Assembly (NCBI GenBank): GCA_963719135.1
Contig: CAVRAZ010000004.1
Span: forward strand, 124,001 to 188,000
Direction: 5' to 3'
Length of the DNA: 64,000 bases
Origin: CAVRAZ01 sp963719135
Lineage (GTDB): Bacteria > Pseudomonadota > Gammaproteobacteria > DSM-19610
Within the stretch, counting starts at the first letter, position 1. Every line of letters starts with the position of its first letter. Positions 9,023 through 19,294 of this stretch are shown here, piece after piece. The notes below the pieces were generated by a model. It was not told the DNA's origin. It worked only from the letters and a program-made list of their open reading frames with translations, and did not search any database. The position numbers and the translations under genes are program-made.

Positions 9023-9670
9023 TCAATGTGTCTTCTTGAGGATCAACACGCCGTCCTTGCGCGTTATCTCGACGGTATTCAGAAAGGACATGCCGAGCAG
9101 CACGTCGACCGGAAATCCGCCGGCGACGACCACACCGTCGACGTTGGTTATTTCGATTTCGCCGACCCGTACGTTCTTGAGGGTCACGCTGTAGGCTGAC
9201 GCCACGCCCGACGCCGTGGTTATCTGTACCGGTCTGCCTTCGTAACGATAATCGATACCGAGTTTCCTTGCCGTCGCTTCATTCATCGCCACAGTGGATG
9301 CACCGGTGTCGATCACCAGGTCGACGATCCCGCCGTTGATCGTCCCCGCGGTGCGGAAACTGCCGGCCGCGTCGGCCGCCACGCGTGCCTCGCTTGCGGG
9401 CGACGACTGATAGTTTTGCTGGAGGCGCGGCGCGAATTCGAGCGATCGTACGGCGTTGGCGTATTCGACCTCGGCGACACCGGCACCGACCGCCAGCAGC
9501 CGCACACCTTCCGGTGCGGATTCGCCCACGGCGACAATCCGTTGTTTGCCGTCGATGTCGAGCAGCGCCTTGGGGCCAAACTGTCCCACGAAATAGACGC
9601 GCTCGAGCGCATGCGAGGGCATGGCGAAACAGGCGGTGATGAGCAATGCGGGCCGAAGCGTTCTTATCAT
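9023..9670 (-). CDS. Retropepsin-like aspartic protease (clan AA)
   Basis: This protein of about 215 aa has a signal peptide (ALLITACFAMPSHA) and a single retroviral-type aspartic protease domain of the TIGR02281 kind. The active site is VDLVIDTGASTVAMN, with the flap region ITTASGVASAYSV and the second conserved turn VLLGMSFLNTVEI. Such proteins act as dimers in the periplasm; substrates are not known. I chose the ATG at 9670; an in-frame TTG at 9682 is possible. It is transcribed toward the DUF4124 gene with only 35 bases between them, so the two may be co-transcribed. Confidence 0.82.
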   Translation of the reverse strand: MIRTLRPALLITACFAMPSHALERVYFVGQFGPKALLDIDGKQRIVAVGESAPEGVRLLAVGAGVAEVEYANAVRSLEFAPRLQQNYQSSPASEARVAADAAGSFRTAGTINGGIVDLVIDTGASTVAMNEATARKLGIDYRYEGRPVQITTASGVASAYSVTLKNVRVGEIEITNVDGVVVAGGFPVDVLLGMSFLNTVEITRKDGVLILKKTH

Positions 9671-9925
9671 TGTGACTACCAACCGGAGTTATTATTTTTC
9701 GCACATCCTCAGCGTCGGTCTGAGCGGTGCATCGTTTGTTCCTGCCGGCCGTCCCGAGTACTGCGCGCGATAGCCGGCATCGCGGTCACGACGATTGTAA
9801 CCCGCATGGCGCCGTTTCAGAAAGTCGCGGCCGCAGTGCCGTTGCGTCACCGCAAAATGCAGCGTAACGTCTTGATAAATGTAGATACTCAGGCTGCCAG
9901 GACGACGGGGGTGTGGCATCGCAGG

Positions 9926-10002
9926 TGGCGCGCCCGACAGGATTCGAACCTGTGACCTCTGCCTTCGGAGGGCAGCACTCTATCCAGCTGAGCTACGGGC
10001 GC
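9926..10002 (-). tRNA. tRNA-Arg (CCG)
   Basis: A full cloverleaf can be read on the minus strand. The acceptor stem GCGCCCG pairs with CGGGCGC, the D-arm is GCTCAGCTGGATAGAGT, the anticodon loop CTCCGAA gives anticodon CCG, and the T-arm is ACAGGTTCGAATCCTGT. The 3' CCA is encoded (TGG at 9926-9928 on the plus strand). It decodes CGG arginine codons. Confidence 0.95.
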
Positions 10003-10249
10003 AAGACAGGGATTTACGGTGTTCGTGCATGCGCATGATAACCAGTTTTTGGGAGGAGGTCATCACGTGCCTGCCCGCCGGGCGAGACGTATGGAACGGG
10101 GCGAATGTACCGGAAAGTGCGGTCGGGTGCCGCGCGCCTGCGGCGGAATGCGGAGGAAAACGTCGGTCGTTCAGAGAGGACTGTGGCGTGCGCCGGCCCT
10201 GCGCGGCCGGACTAATAACCAGCTAGGGGATTACCCATCGGTTCGGGGC

Positions 10250-10486
10250 TCAGGCCTCTTCGTCCAGCAGAACGCCGACCATCGCATCCATGGCCCGATA
10301 GACCCTGGCGGACGCCTTGACCTGGAGTTCGTCCTGCTTGAGTCCAACCAGCGATTCGGCGAGATCGGCCGGGTCCTGGGAATTGAATGCGTCGGCACTG
10401 GCGATTCGGCTCGCGTGCGTGCGTGCGCCTTGTAGGCCACGCTGTATACCGACCAATGCCTGATTGTAGATTCCGCCGATCTTCAT
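10250..10486 (-). CDS. Small flagellar basal-body-rod-like protein
   Basis: This 78-aa protein resembles the small single-domain proteins related to the C-terminal segment of flagellar rod and hook proteins. The N-terminus IYNQALVGIQRGLQGARTHA and the C-terminus DLAESLVGLKQDELQVKASA then VYRAMDAMVGVLLDEEA match the heptad-like helices of that family. A strong GGAGG site precedes the ATG at 10486. There is no other flagellar gene in the window, so its role in a flagellum is uncertain. It is the second gene of a likely two-gene unit. Confidence 0.7.
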   Translation of the reverse strand: MKIGGIYNQALVGIQRGLQGARTHASRIASADAFNSQDPADLAESLVGLKQDELQVKASARVYRAMDAMVGVLLDEEA

Positions 10487-10505
10487 TGGGATTTACCTCC
10501 GGTGG

Positions 10506-10772
10506 TTATGCGTACACGTCGAGCCTGCGAACTTCGCTTGCCTCATTTTCCACATTATGTGTGTCAGTCGTATGACGGTCAGATTGTTGCCGACGGTGGC
10601 GCTCCGGCGCGTCGCCGGTGGTTCGAATCTTGTTTTCGGCGTTGCCCGCCATGTCGCGGGTTATGGGTTGAATGGGCGGGATCGGACTGACGTTGGGTCG
10701 GTCGCTGAGGGGCCGGCTGTCGGCGGGGGAGGCCAGAGGCGACAGACCGTTTACATGAAGATCGATGTGCAT
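10506..10772 (-). CDS. Small hypothetical protein
   Basis: This 88-aa polar protein ends 19 bases before the small flagellar-like gene on the same strand. It has a proline-rich segment (VSPIPPIQPITRD) near residues 28-40 and a very charged C-terminus with many Arg, His and Glu. No membrane segment or known domain is seen. Reading it as real rests on the tight spacing and the upstream position. The ribosome-binding site is weak. Confidence 0.45.
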   Translation of the reverse strand: MHIDLHVNGLSPLASPADSRPLSDRPNVSPIPPIQPITRDMAGNAENKIRTTGDAPERHRRQQSDRHTTDTHNVENEASEVRRLDVYA

Positions 10773-10874
10773 ACCGCGATACTCTGAACGGCATTCCGTT
10801 CGCCGGAAAACACATCCTGCAGGAACGCTAACGGTTTGCTGTCCGAATACTTTAGTAAATCAAGGGGTTTCTCT

Positions 10875-10902
10875 TTCATAAACAGCGGTTAATGGCTATA
10901 CT
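10875..10902 (+). promoter_or_regulatory. Possible promoter for cytochrome c5
   Basis: TTCATA at 10875-10880 and TATACT at 10897-10902, spaced by 16 bases, lie in an AT-richer stretch about 85 bases upstream of the cytochrome GTG start. Confidence 0.35.
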
Positions 10903-10987
10903 GGCGCGCCAGCCGGCGCACGCTGGCAGGTCGGTGAACCCCAAGCGGTCGGCATGGTCTTTTCGTCAATTAATCAGGGGATTGAGT

Positions 10988-11455
10988 GTGAGTCACCAAG
11001 ATAAAGCTTTTATGAGCTCTTTCATGATGGTGCTGGCCGCGCTGGCCGCACTGGCCCTGATTTTCTTCATCATTGCCAACGTGGTGACCCGCGACGAAAA
11101 AGAGACGGGGACCAACACGCGGCTGGAAGAAAAAATCAAGGAGAACATCGCTCCGGTCGGACAGGTCAATGTGGGCTCGGCGCCTGTGCAGACCGCCGCC
11201 CCGGCCGCCGCGCGCACCGGCGACCAGATCTATAATTCGACCTGCGTTGCGTGCCATGGCACCGGTGCAGCCGGCGCGCCGAAAGTCGGCGACAAGGCTG
11301 CCTGGCAGCCGCGCGCCGCGCAGGGGATCGATACTTTGTTGAACCATGCAACCAACGGCCTGCGGGCGATGCCGCCGAAGGGCACCTGCGCAGACTGTTC
11401 GGAAGAAGAACTCAAGGGTGCGATCGAGTACATGTTGCAGCAGACCGGCCTCTGA
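10988..11455 (+). CDS. Membrane-anchored cytochrome c5
   Basis: This protein (about 155 aa from the GTG at 10988) is a mono-haem c-type cytochrome. Residues 9-30 form one membrane helix. A flexible Ala/Pro-rich linker follows, then the cytochrome c5 domain with the haem site CVACHG and the axial methionine in GLRAMPPKG. Two further cysteines (CADC) near the C-terminus are typical of c5. It would carry electrons on the periplasmic face of the inner membrane. A longer reading from 10892 lacks family support. A rho-independent terminator follows. Confidence 0.88.
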   Translation: MSHQDKAFMSSFMMVLAALAALALIFFIIANVVTRDEKETGTNTRLEEKIKENIAPVGQVNVGSAPVQTAAPAAARTGDQIYNSTCVACHGTGAAGAPKVGDKAAWQPRAAQGIDTLLNHATNGLRAMPPKGTCADCSEEELKGAIEYMLQQTGL

Positions 11456-11477
11456 CCGCCGGTAAGCTGTGAATACA

Positions 11478-11508
11478 AGAATGGCCGCGGAAGCGGCCAT
11501 TTTTCTTT
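11478..11508 (+). terminator. Rho-independent terminator
   Basis: ATGGCCGC at 11481-11488 pairs with GCGGCCAT at 11493-11500 around a GGAA loop, followed by TTTTCTTT. It ends the cytochrome c5 transcript. It also faces the end of the convergent rep gene. Confidence 0.85.
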
Positions 11509-11551
11509 ACCGGGGCGGAATAAGCGAAGGCTGCCCCGATAACGCTTGCGC

Positions 11552-13549
11552 TCAGGACAACAGCCCGCGCAGATTGGAAAGATGCGCCTGGCCGCGCTGT
11601 TTGCGTTCCTCCGGCGCGCGTTCTATGCCCGGCCTGTCCCACTCCAGGTCGTCCTGCGGCAGCTCGGACAGGAAGCGGCTGGGTTCGCAGGATTTCCATT
11701 CGCCCGCACGCTTGCGTTTGCCGGCATAGGTGAACGTCAGCGATTTCTGCGCGCGGGTGATTCCGACATAGGTGAGGCGCCGTTCCTCCTCCAGATTGTC
11801 TTCCTCGATGCTGGTGCGGTGCGGCAGCAGGTTCTCCTCCATGCCGGTGAGGAACACGTGCGGGAATTCCAGCCCCTTCGCGGCGTGCAGTGTCATCAGC
11901 CGCACACAATCGGCAGACGGGTCATCGTTGCGGTCCAGTCGGTCGAGCAGACTGATCCGGTTGACCAGATCGCCGAGCGTCGCTTCGGATTCCGCCTGTT
12001 GCGCCATGCGCCGCAGCCAGTCGAGCAGGTCCTCGACATTCTGCAGGCGTCGCTCGGCTTCTTTGGGTTCCTTCGCACCATCGAGAATCCAGTCACGGTA
12101 ACCGATGTCCTGGATCATCTGATTCACGACTGCGACCGGGTCGCCGCGCCCGCCGAGATCGGCCGTGGCCGTGACCCAGTCGGCGAACGGGATCAGGCGC
12201 GACGCCAGGCGGGCACCCAGTTCGGTCTGCAGCGCCGGATCGTGGCAGGCGGTCAGCAGGCTCAGGCTGCGTCGCCCCGCGAACGCAGCGAGCTTTTCCA
12301 GCGTGCCCGCGCCGATTTCGCGGCGGGGCGTGTTGACGATGCGCAGGAACGCACGGTCGTCGTCCGGATTGATCAGCAGGCGCAGGTAAGCCAGCAGGTC
12401 CTTGACCTCGGCGTACTCGAAAAACGACGTGCCGCCGCTCAGGTGATAACTGATGCCGTGTTCGCGGAGCGCCTTTTCGAAGGCGCGGGATTGATGGTTG
12501 CCCCGGTACAGGATCGCATACTCGCCGGCGCGCGTGCCGTGGGTGAAGCGGTGGTGCAGAATCTCCGACACCACGCGCTCGGCTTCGTGGTCGCCGTCGC
12601 GGCACTGCAGCACGCGCAAACGCGACCCGTAGCCGAGTTCGCTCCACAGCCGCTTGTCGAACAGGTGCGGGTTGTTGCTGATGAGCTGATTGGCGCATTT
12701 CAGGATGCAGCCGGACGACCGGTAATTCTGTTCCAGCTTGATCACGCCGAGCTGCGGAAAGTCGTCCTTGAGTCGCAACAGGTTCCCGGGGTCCGCCCCG
12801 CGCCAGGTATAGATCGACTGGTCGTCGTCGCCGACGGCGGTAAAGGGCGTGGTCTTGCCGACCAGCAGCCTGACCAGTTGATACTGGGCCAGGTTGGTAT
12901 CCTGATATTCGTCGAGCAGCAGATGGCGGATGCGCGCCTGCCAGTGTTCGCGGACGTCCGCACTGTCCGTCAGCAGCCGGACCGGCTGCATGATCAGATC
13001 GTCGAAATCGAAGGCGTTGTACGCGTGCAGGTGGCGCTGGTACTCACCGTAGAGCATGGCGGCGGCCAGGTTGAATTCGGTTTCGGCGGCGGACACCGCC
13101 TGCTCGGGCGTGATCAGATCGTTCTTCCACGTGGAAATTTTCCAACGCAGCGCGTCGGCGCCGTGTGCCGACGGTGTCTTGCGCAGCAGTTCGTCGACGA
13201 GGTGCTGGCTGTCCTGACTGTCGAAAATGGAGAATCCCGGTTTGAAGCCCAGATGGCGCATGTCGCGGCGCAGCAGGTTGAGGCCCAGTGTGTGGAAGGT
13301 CGAAACCATCAATCCGCGCGTGTCCAGGCCGCCGGTCAGCGATCTCACGCGCTCGCGCATCTCGCGCGCGGCCTTGTTGGTAAAGGTCACGGCGACGATG
13401 TGTTTCGCCGACAGACCGCGTTGTTCGATCAGCCAGGCGATCTTGTGCGTGATCACGCGCGTCTTGCCGCTGCCCGCGCCGGCCAGTACCAGCAGCGGTC
13501 GCTCGGTTTCGCGAACTGCCGTACGTTGAGGTTCGTTAAGATCGCGCAA
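11552..13549 (-). CDS. rep: ATP-dependent DNA helicase Rep
   Basis: This superfamily 1A 3'-5' helicase (about 665 aa) helps replication forks past obstacles. The motifs appear in order: Q-motif LNEPQRTAV, Walker A LAGAGSGKTRVI, motif II LLLDEYQDTN, motif III FTAVGDDDQSIYTWRGA, motif IV LEQNYRSS, motif V LMTLHAAKGLEFPHVFL and motif VI RRLTYVGITRA. E. coli Rep is 673 aa. The start is placed at the TTG at 13549, giving MRDLNEPQ, because the frame stays open another 500 bases upstream only as a shadow of the comM remnant. Its gene lies next to comM sequence. Confidence 0.92.
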   Translation of the reverse strand: MRDLNEPQRTAVRETERPLLVLAGAGSGKTRVITHKIAWLIEQRGLSAKHIVAVTFTNKAAREMRERVRSLTGGLDTRGLMVSTFHTLGLNLLRRDMRHLGFKPGFSIFDSQDSQHLVDELLRKTPSAHGADALRWKISTWKNDLITPEQAVSAAETEFNLAAAMLYGEYQRHLHAYNAFDFDDLIMQPVRLLTDSADVREHWQARIRHLLLDEYQDTNLAQYQLVRLLVGKTTPFTAVGDDDQSIYTWRGADPGNLLRLKDDFPQLGVIKLEQNYRSSGCILKCANQLISNNPHLFDKRLWSELGYGSRLRVLQCRDGDHEAERVVSEILHHRFTHGTRAGEYAILYRGNHQSRAFEKALREHGISYHLSGGTSFFEYAEVKDLLAYLRLLINPDDDRAFLRIVNTPRREIGAGTLEKLAAFAGRRSLSLLTACHDPALQTELGARLASRLIPFADWVTATADLGGRGDPVAVVNQMIQDIGYRDWILDGAKEPKEAERRLQNVEDLLDWLRRMAQQAESEATLGDLVNRISLLDRLDRNDDPSADCVRLMTLHAAKGLEFPHVFLTGMEENLLPHRTSIEEDNLEEERRLTYVGITRAQKSLTFTYAGKRKRAGEWKSCEPSRFLSELPQDDLEWDRPGIERAPEERKQRGQAHLSNLRGLLS

Positions 13550-13647
13550 GACAGATCGACCGCTGATTGGATGGGCCGCCAGTATAGCGCCAAAAAGCCC
13601 GTAGTCGGAGGCTTCACAATGGCGGGAATTTGGCGTAGAGGCGGCAA

Positions 13648-14103
13648 CTGTGTGTCGAGACAGCGCATGGAGAGCGCCTCGGCGAGGTGCGTGTGCAGGA
13701 CCGTCTCGCCTGCGTCCAGATCGGCCAGTGTCCGCGCGACTTTCAGTATGCGGTGGTGACTGCGAATCGACAGTCGATAGCGTTCGCTCATGCGTTCCAT
13801 GAGCTTTTCGCACTGTGCGTCGAGCGTGCAGCATGCACCCAGCACTGCACTGTCGAGCTGCGCGTTCAGTTTCGCCTGACGCCCTTGCTGGCGCCGCCGC
13901 GCGGCGACGACGCGGTGCATGACGGCGGCGCTGGGCTCGCCGGGCGCGGCGGTCAGTTCGGAGTACGGCAGGCGCGGCACATCGACGCGCAGATCGATGC
14001 GGTCCAGCAAAGGGCCCGACACCCGCGCGCGATAGCGCTGAACCTGTTCGGCCGTGCATCGGCAGCGTCCGGAAGGGTCGCCGAGCCAGCCACAGGGGCA
14101 GGG
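13648..14103 (-). pseudogene. comM: Displaced 3' end of comM
   Basis: On the minus strand, from about 14103, the reading starts abruptly at QPCPCGWLGDPSGRCRC and continues through VSGPLLDRIDLRVDVPRL to EALSMRCLDTQ. This is the C-terminal third of a ComM/YifB-type AAA+ protein. It has no start and no N-terminal half. The intact ComM encoded at 23547-25046 has the same segment but with clearly different residues, by eye roughly half to two-thirds identical, so this is no recent copy. It adjoins rep as native comM often does. I infer it is the original 3' end, cut off by the island at 14104. Confidence 0.75.
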
Positions 14104-14162
14104 TTGCGTTGCCTTTTTGCCATTTGAGGCTGAGTGTAGAAAGATCAGATACTTATTCGACG

Positions 14163-14540
14163 TTGGAAGACTGCAAGACTGTGGGTGACCACCTGAAACG
14201 CCGGCGGCTTATGCTCGGTCTGCGCCAGATCGATGTCGCACCCTTATTGGGCATCGACAGTTTCAGTCTTGGGAATTGGGAGAAGGGGAAGACCGAACCG
14301 CTGGTTCAGTACTACCCCGCGATCATGGAATTTCTGGGATACTGCCCCTACCAGTGCGGGAACACCTTCGGCACGAAACTGCGGCTGCACCGGACCCACC
14401 AGGGGCTCAGCCACCGCCACCTGGCACGTCGGATCGGCGTCGACCAAGGGTCCATTTCAAGATGGGAGTCCGGGGAGCGGCGACTGGGCAAGCGGACGAT
14501 CGGGAAGGTTCGGCTGTTTCTCGGCGGCTCGTCAAATTGA
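14163..14540 (+). CDS. XRE-type helix-turn-helix protein, double HTH
   Basis: This short protein (about 125 aa) contains two helix-turn-helix units of the Cro/C1 type. The first reads GDHLKRRRLMLGLRQIDVAP then LLGIDSFSLGNWEKG. The second reads LHRTHQGLSHRHLARRIGVD then QGSISRWESGER. Between them is a conserved spacer PAIMEFLGYCPYQ. The family binds DNA and is common near mobile genes. The start is uncertain: TTG at 14163 and GTG at 14181 are both possible, and no clear ribosome-binding site is visible. It begins just inside the left edge of the island. Confidence 0.7.
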   Translation: MEDCKTVGDHLKRRRLMLGLRQIDVAPLLGIDSFSLGNWEKGKTEPLVQYYPAIMEFLGYCPYQCGNTFGTKLRLHRTHQGLSHRHLARRIGVDQGSISRWESGERRLGKRTIGKVRLFLGGSSN

Positions 14541-14768
14541 TCAGAGATATTTAATGACGGATTGTTGGCGACGCCTCGGGCCGGCCCCGTCACGGCGGAC
14601 TGCTCTGATTGCCCGGTCTGGACTTAACGCATACCGCTCCATCATGGTGGGCGGTAACGGCTTGCTATCCGGTCTTGCGTCCTCTTAAAGCCTGTGAGCA
14701 AGGCCCGAACAGGGATATAGGCGCCAAGTTGTGTGGGGCGTGACAATCAGAACAGGGAGGAGTTTGTC

Positions 14769-17700
14769 TTGCCTTATCTTACCTTTCGTTCGTTGGCGCG
14801 GCGTAAGCGTGACGCGGCGTTGCGTGCCGGTTTTTCATTCATCTCGATTCTGCCACTGTTCTTGATTGTGTCGGCACTCATCGCCGTTCAGTTTCTGCCG
14901 CCATGGGTCCCATCGGCGGTCGCGGAAGACACGCTGCCACAGGGATTGCGCTACCGGAACAGCTACACCGGCGAAACGAACCCAACCAGCGTGCCGGCTT
15001 GTTCCGGCAACGGCACGTTCACGCAGCAGTGGCCGTCGGGCACTCCCTTGTCGCAAGTTCAGCCGGAGGGGCAATCCAACTACGGCACAGTGCCGGCTGC
15101 CCAGTTCGGCATCTGTTCGGGCGGGCAGTCGGACCCTGAATACATCTGGGTTGATGTTTACTGTCCGGACGCGGCCGTGCGTTTTCACGTCAACAGCGAG
15201 TATTACGTGTGTCGCTACCAAACCACCTGCCCGGTTGGCACCACACGTAACCCGGTCACCGGCCAATGCGACACCTCCGACAAGAACAGCGGGGCGGCCC
15301 AGTGCGTGATTAATGCGGGCAATCCAATCAATGTCGGTGTCGGCAATAAGTGGGCCCGGGACCGGGATCGTGACACACAGGATTTCACCCAAATCGGGTT
15401 CGTCCGCCACTACAATTCCAGCGCTTCCCTGGCCGGCGCCGCGTCGCCGATGGGCGAACACTGGCGTCACCGCTTTCAGCGTCGCATCGACCTGGACCCG
15501 ACGACGGGACTCTGGCTGGACGCCCGCCGCCCGGATGGGAAGAGCTATCGCTTCGTCTATACCCAGAACTACTGGTTGCCCGACGGCAGCAACTACGAAT
15601 ACGGCGCGCCACAGTGGCTGCCGGAAGCCGACGTCGCGGATCGCCTGGTGCACCTGGACGCCGCAAACCCGGTGCCGAACGGCTGGCAATACACGACGCC
15701 GGACGGGGTGACGGAAACGTACGACGCCGGCGGCCGGTTGCTATCGCTTACCGACCTCGCCGACAATACCCAGACCCTGAGCTAGGACGCCAACGACCGC
15801 CTGGACCGCGTCGACGCCAATACCGGCGAATCGCTCCAGTTCAGCTACGACGCCAACGACCGCATCTCGACGATCACCGACTCGGCCAGCCGCACCTGGA
15901 CCTACCGCTACGACGCCGCCGGCAACCTGCAATACGTCGACAGCCCCGACGGCACCACCAAACAGTACCACTACAACGAACCGGCCCATACCGCCAACAC
16001 CGATCTGCCGCACGCGCTGACCGGGATCACCGACGAGCGCGGCGTCCGCTACGCCACTTACGAGTACCAGGCCGACGGCCGCGCCACCGCCAGCTTCCAC
16101 GCCGGCAACGCCCAGCGCGTCGACATCGGCTACAACGATACCAACGGCACCCGCACGGTCACCGACAGCCGCGGCCAGGCCAGCACCTATTCCACTGCGG
16201 TGCAACTGGGCGTGGCGCTGGTCACCGGCATCGACGGCCCGGGCTGCTCGAGCTGCGGCGGCAGCAATACGACCTATGACTATGACCCGGCCAACAACAA
16301 CCTGCTGGCCAAGACCGCGAACGGTGTCACCACCAAGTACGGCAACTACAACGCCAAGGGCGAATACGGCTGCAAAGTCGAAGGCGTCACCGCCGCCGAC
16401 ACCAGCACCGGCGCGTGCGCCTACGACCCGGTCGCCTCGCCCGATGCCCGGCGCACCGACTACAGCTACGACCCCCGCTTCTTCCACAAGATCACCAGTC
16501 TGACCGAACCCTCGGTCAACCCGGCCGGGCAGAAGGTCACCACCTACACTTATGACGATTATGGCAACCGCCTGACGGAGACGATCAGCGGCTTTGCGCC
16601 CAACGGCAGCGGCTATGCCGCGGTCAGCCGCAGCCAGAGCTGGCAGTACGGCGGCGACGGCACCCCCGAGTGCGACGCCGTGCCGCTGCACCAGCGCTGC
16701 CGCCACGACGGCCCGCGCACCGATGTCTCGGATGTGACGGTCTATGCCTATTACCCGGACGACCCCAACCAGGGCACCAACCGCGCCCGCCTCAAGCAGA
16801 TCACCGACCCCAGTGGCGCGCTGGTCCGGAGCGCCATCCAGTACAGCGCCACCGGCAAGGTTCTCTCCGAATCCCGCCCCAACGGCGTGACGCTGAGCTA
16901 CAGCTATTATCCCGGCAACGACCGGCTGCAGACCCTGACCGAAGCCGGCGGCGTCGACAGCCGCACCACCCGCTGGACCTATCTGCCCACCGGCGAAGTC
17001 GAATCCATCACCCAGGCCGACGGCACGGCCGACGCGACCACGCTGACCTTTGGCTACGACGACGCCCGGCGTCTGACCCGCCTCAGCGACGGCCTGGGCA
17101 GCCACCTCGACTATACGCTCGACACCGAAGGCAACCGGACCTCCGAAAAGACCTACGACAGCAGCGATACGCTCAAGCACCAGCTCGGGCAGACCTTCGA
17201 CCTCTACAACCGCTTGGACCTGTCGACCGAGACCCACGACCAGCGCGATTACGACTACGCCCCCGACGGCACCCTGAGCCAACTGACCGAGGGCAACGGC
17301 ACCGTTACCGATTACAGTTACGACGCCCTCCAACGTCTGACCCAGGTGGTCCAGGACCCCGGCGGCAGCGATGCGACCACGGCCGACGCGACCAGCGCGT
17401 ACCAGTATGGTGCCCAGGACCACCTGACCCAGGTCGCCGATCCCGGCGGCCACGTCACCGGCTACGCCTACGACGACCTGGGCAACCTGCTCAGCCAGCA
17501 AAGCCCCGACCGCGGCACCACGACCTTCGGCTATGACGCCGCCGGCAACCTCAAGACCAAGACCGACGCGCGCGGGGTCACCGTGAGCTACAGCTACGAC
17601 GCCCTGAACCGCCTGACCCAAATGGATTACCCCGGCACCGCCGAGGACGTGGTCTACCAATACGACACCGGCACCAACCGCCAGGGGCGCTTGAACTGGT

Positions 17701-19273
17701 TCACGGACGAATCCGGTAAGACCCAGTACTTTTAACGGCGCTGGGGGACATCAAGCAGGTGCAGCGGACCTTGAACGGGCAGGTGTACGCGACGCTCTAC
17801 AGCTACGACGGAGCAGGGCGGTTGAAGTGGAACAAGTTCCCGAGCACCCGGACCCTCACGAGGGCCAGAGACACGACCGGGAACATCAGCAAGGTGACGA
17901 TGAACTTCGACGGTCAGAGCACGGTCCTGGCGGACGCCATCACCCACGTCCCGTTCGGGCCGCTCCAGAGTCTCACCTACGGCAACGGGCTGACCGAGAC
18001 CACCGACCTGGCGCTCGATTACCGCTACAACGGCCAGACCACCGGTACGGTGCGCGACCGCGACTACGGCTACGACCACGCCGGCAACCTGACCAGTCTG
18101 ACGGATATCCTGAACAGCAGTCTGAACCAGGGTTTTGGCTACGATGCTTTGAGCCGCCTGATGGGGGAAACCGGCCCGAACGCGCAGACGCTCCAATACG
18201 ATTTGAACGGCAACCGGACCCAGCAGACCACAAGCTGGAGCACGAACTATCAGTACGACGCCCAGAGCAACCGGCTGACCCAGGTCGGCAGCCAGACGGC
18301 CCAGACCTACGATGCGCTGGGCGACACGCTGACCGCGCACGACGGGCGGCATGCCTACACGTACAATCAGGCCGGCCGGCTGGCCGAGTTCCGCAAGGAC
18401 GGTATCCTGCGCGGCCAATACAGCTACAACGCGCTGGGCCAGCGGGTGATCGCGGCGCTGTACAACAGCGGCGGCGCCCAGACGGCGACGATCCTGTACC
18501 TGTATGATCTGGACGGGCAACTGGAGAGCGAGCTGCGGTTCAGCACGACAGGGCAGTTGCAGCACGAGACGGACTATGTGAATCTGGACCAACGACCGCT
18601 GGCCTGGACGCGGGGGTATTACAATGCGCAGGGCGCGCTCTGGAAGAAGGAGGTCTACTACCTGCACACGGATCAGCTGAACACGCCGCGGCTGGCGACG
18701 GATGCGCAGCAACGCATCGTCTGGCGCTGGGACGGGGACGCGTTCGGGAACCTACTGCCGGACAGTGATCCGGATGGGGATGGGACGAACGTCACGATCA
18801 ATCTGCGGTTCCCGGGGCAGTATTACGATCAGGAGACGGGGCTGCATTACAACTACTTCCGGTATTACGATCCGGGGACGGGGAGATACATCACATCAGA
18901 CCCAATTGGGCTGCTGGGCGGATTAAACACTTATGGGTATGTTGATAGCAATCCGACAAGGTTTGTTGATCCATTTGGCCTATTTACCGATAGTGTTACT
19001 GCTGCGTGTAGGCAGGATCCGTTTTTCTGCTCATTGATGGCTGGTGGTGCTGCGCAGGGCGCGCAATCAATGATCAATGAAGATGGTAGTGACTCGACAG
19101 ATTCCCCAGATGATGAACCAAAACAATGTAGCGATCAGGAGAAGAAAAAGAAAAATTGCCAGGCTCTCAAAGATAGTATTCTGGCTACTTGCGCCGGCTT
19201 AACAGGTAGGAAGAAATTTGCGTGTTTTCAAGCTGCTCAAGATTCTTTCGATCAATGCATGGAACAAGATTAG
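14769..19273 (+). pseudogene. Rhs/YD-repeat protein, interrupted twice
   Basis: If repaired this would be about 1500 aa. The TTG start at 14769 has a GGGAGGAG site. A signal or anchor helix follows (FISILPLFLIVSALIAVQF). Then comes an RHS N-terminal region (INVGVGNKW, FTQIGFVRHYNS) and many YD repeats (YDYAPDGTLSQLTEG-like). The core domain near 18690-18990 has FPGQYYDQETGLHYNYFRYYDP, then GRYITSDPIGLLGG and NPTRFVDPFGLF. An in-frame TAG at 15783-15785 replaces an expected Tyr codon (LS-stop-DAN), and a one-base loss near 17733 (TTTTAACGGCG) shifts the frame. The last 95 codons are low-GC, form a variable Cys-rich tip and end in DQCMEQD. Such proteins deliver C-terminal toxins between cells; this copy is probably dead. 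Confidence 0.85.
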
Positions 19274-19294
19274 AAATAAGTGGATGGATGATTG

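Noticed and set aside
11546..13759. Long plus-strand open frame of 737 codons opposite rep
   Set aside because: It is the antisense of the helicase gene. All helicase motifs read on the minus strand, and the plus reading is biased by GC-rich codons with no domain.
15741..17660. Minus-strand open frame of 639 codons opposite the Rhs gene
   Set aside because: Ala/Gly/Val-rich shadow of the regular YD repeats, without a start site or family features.
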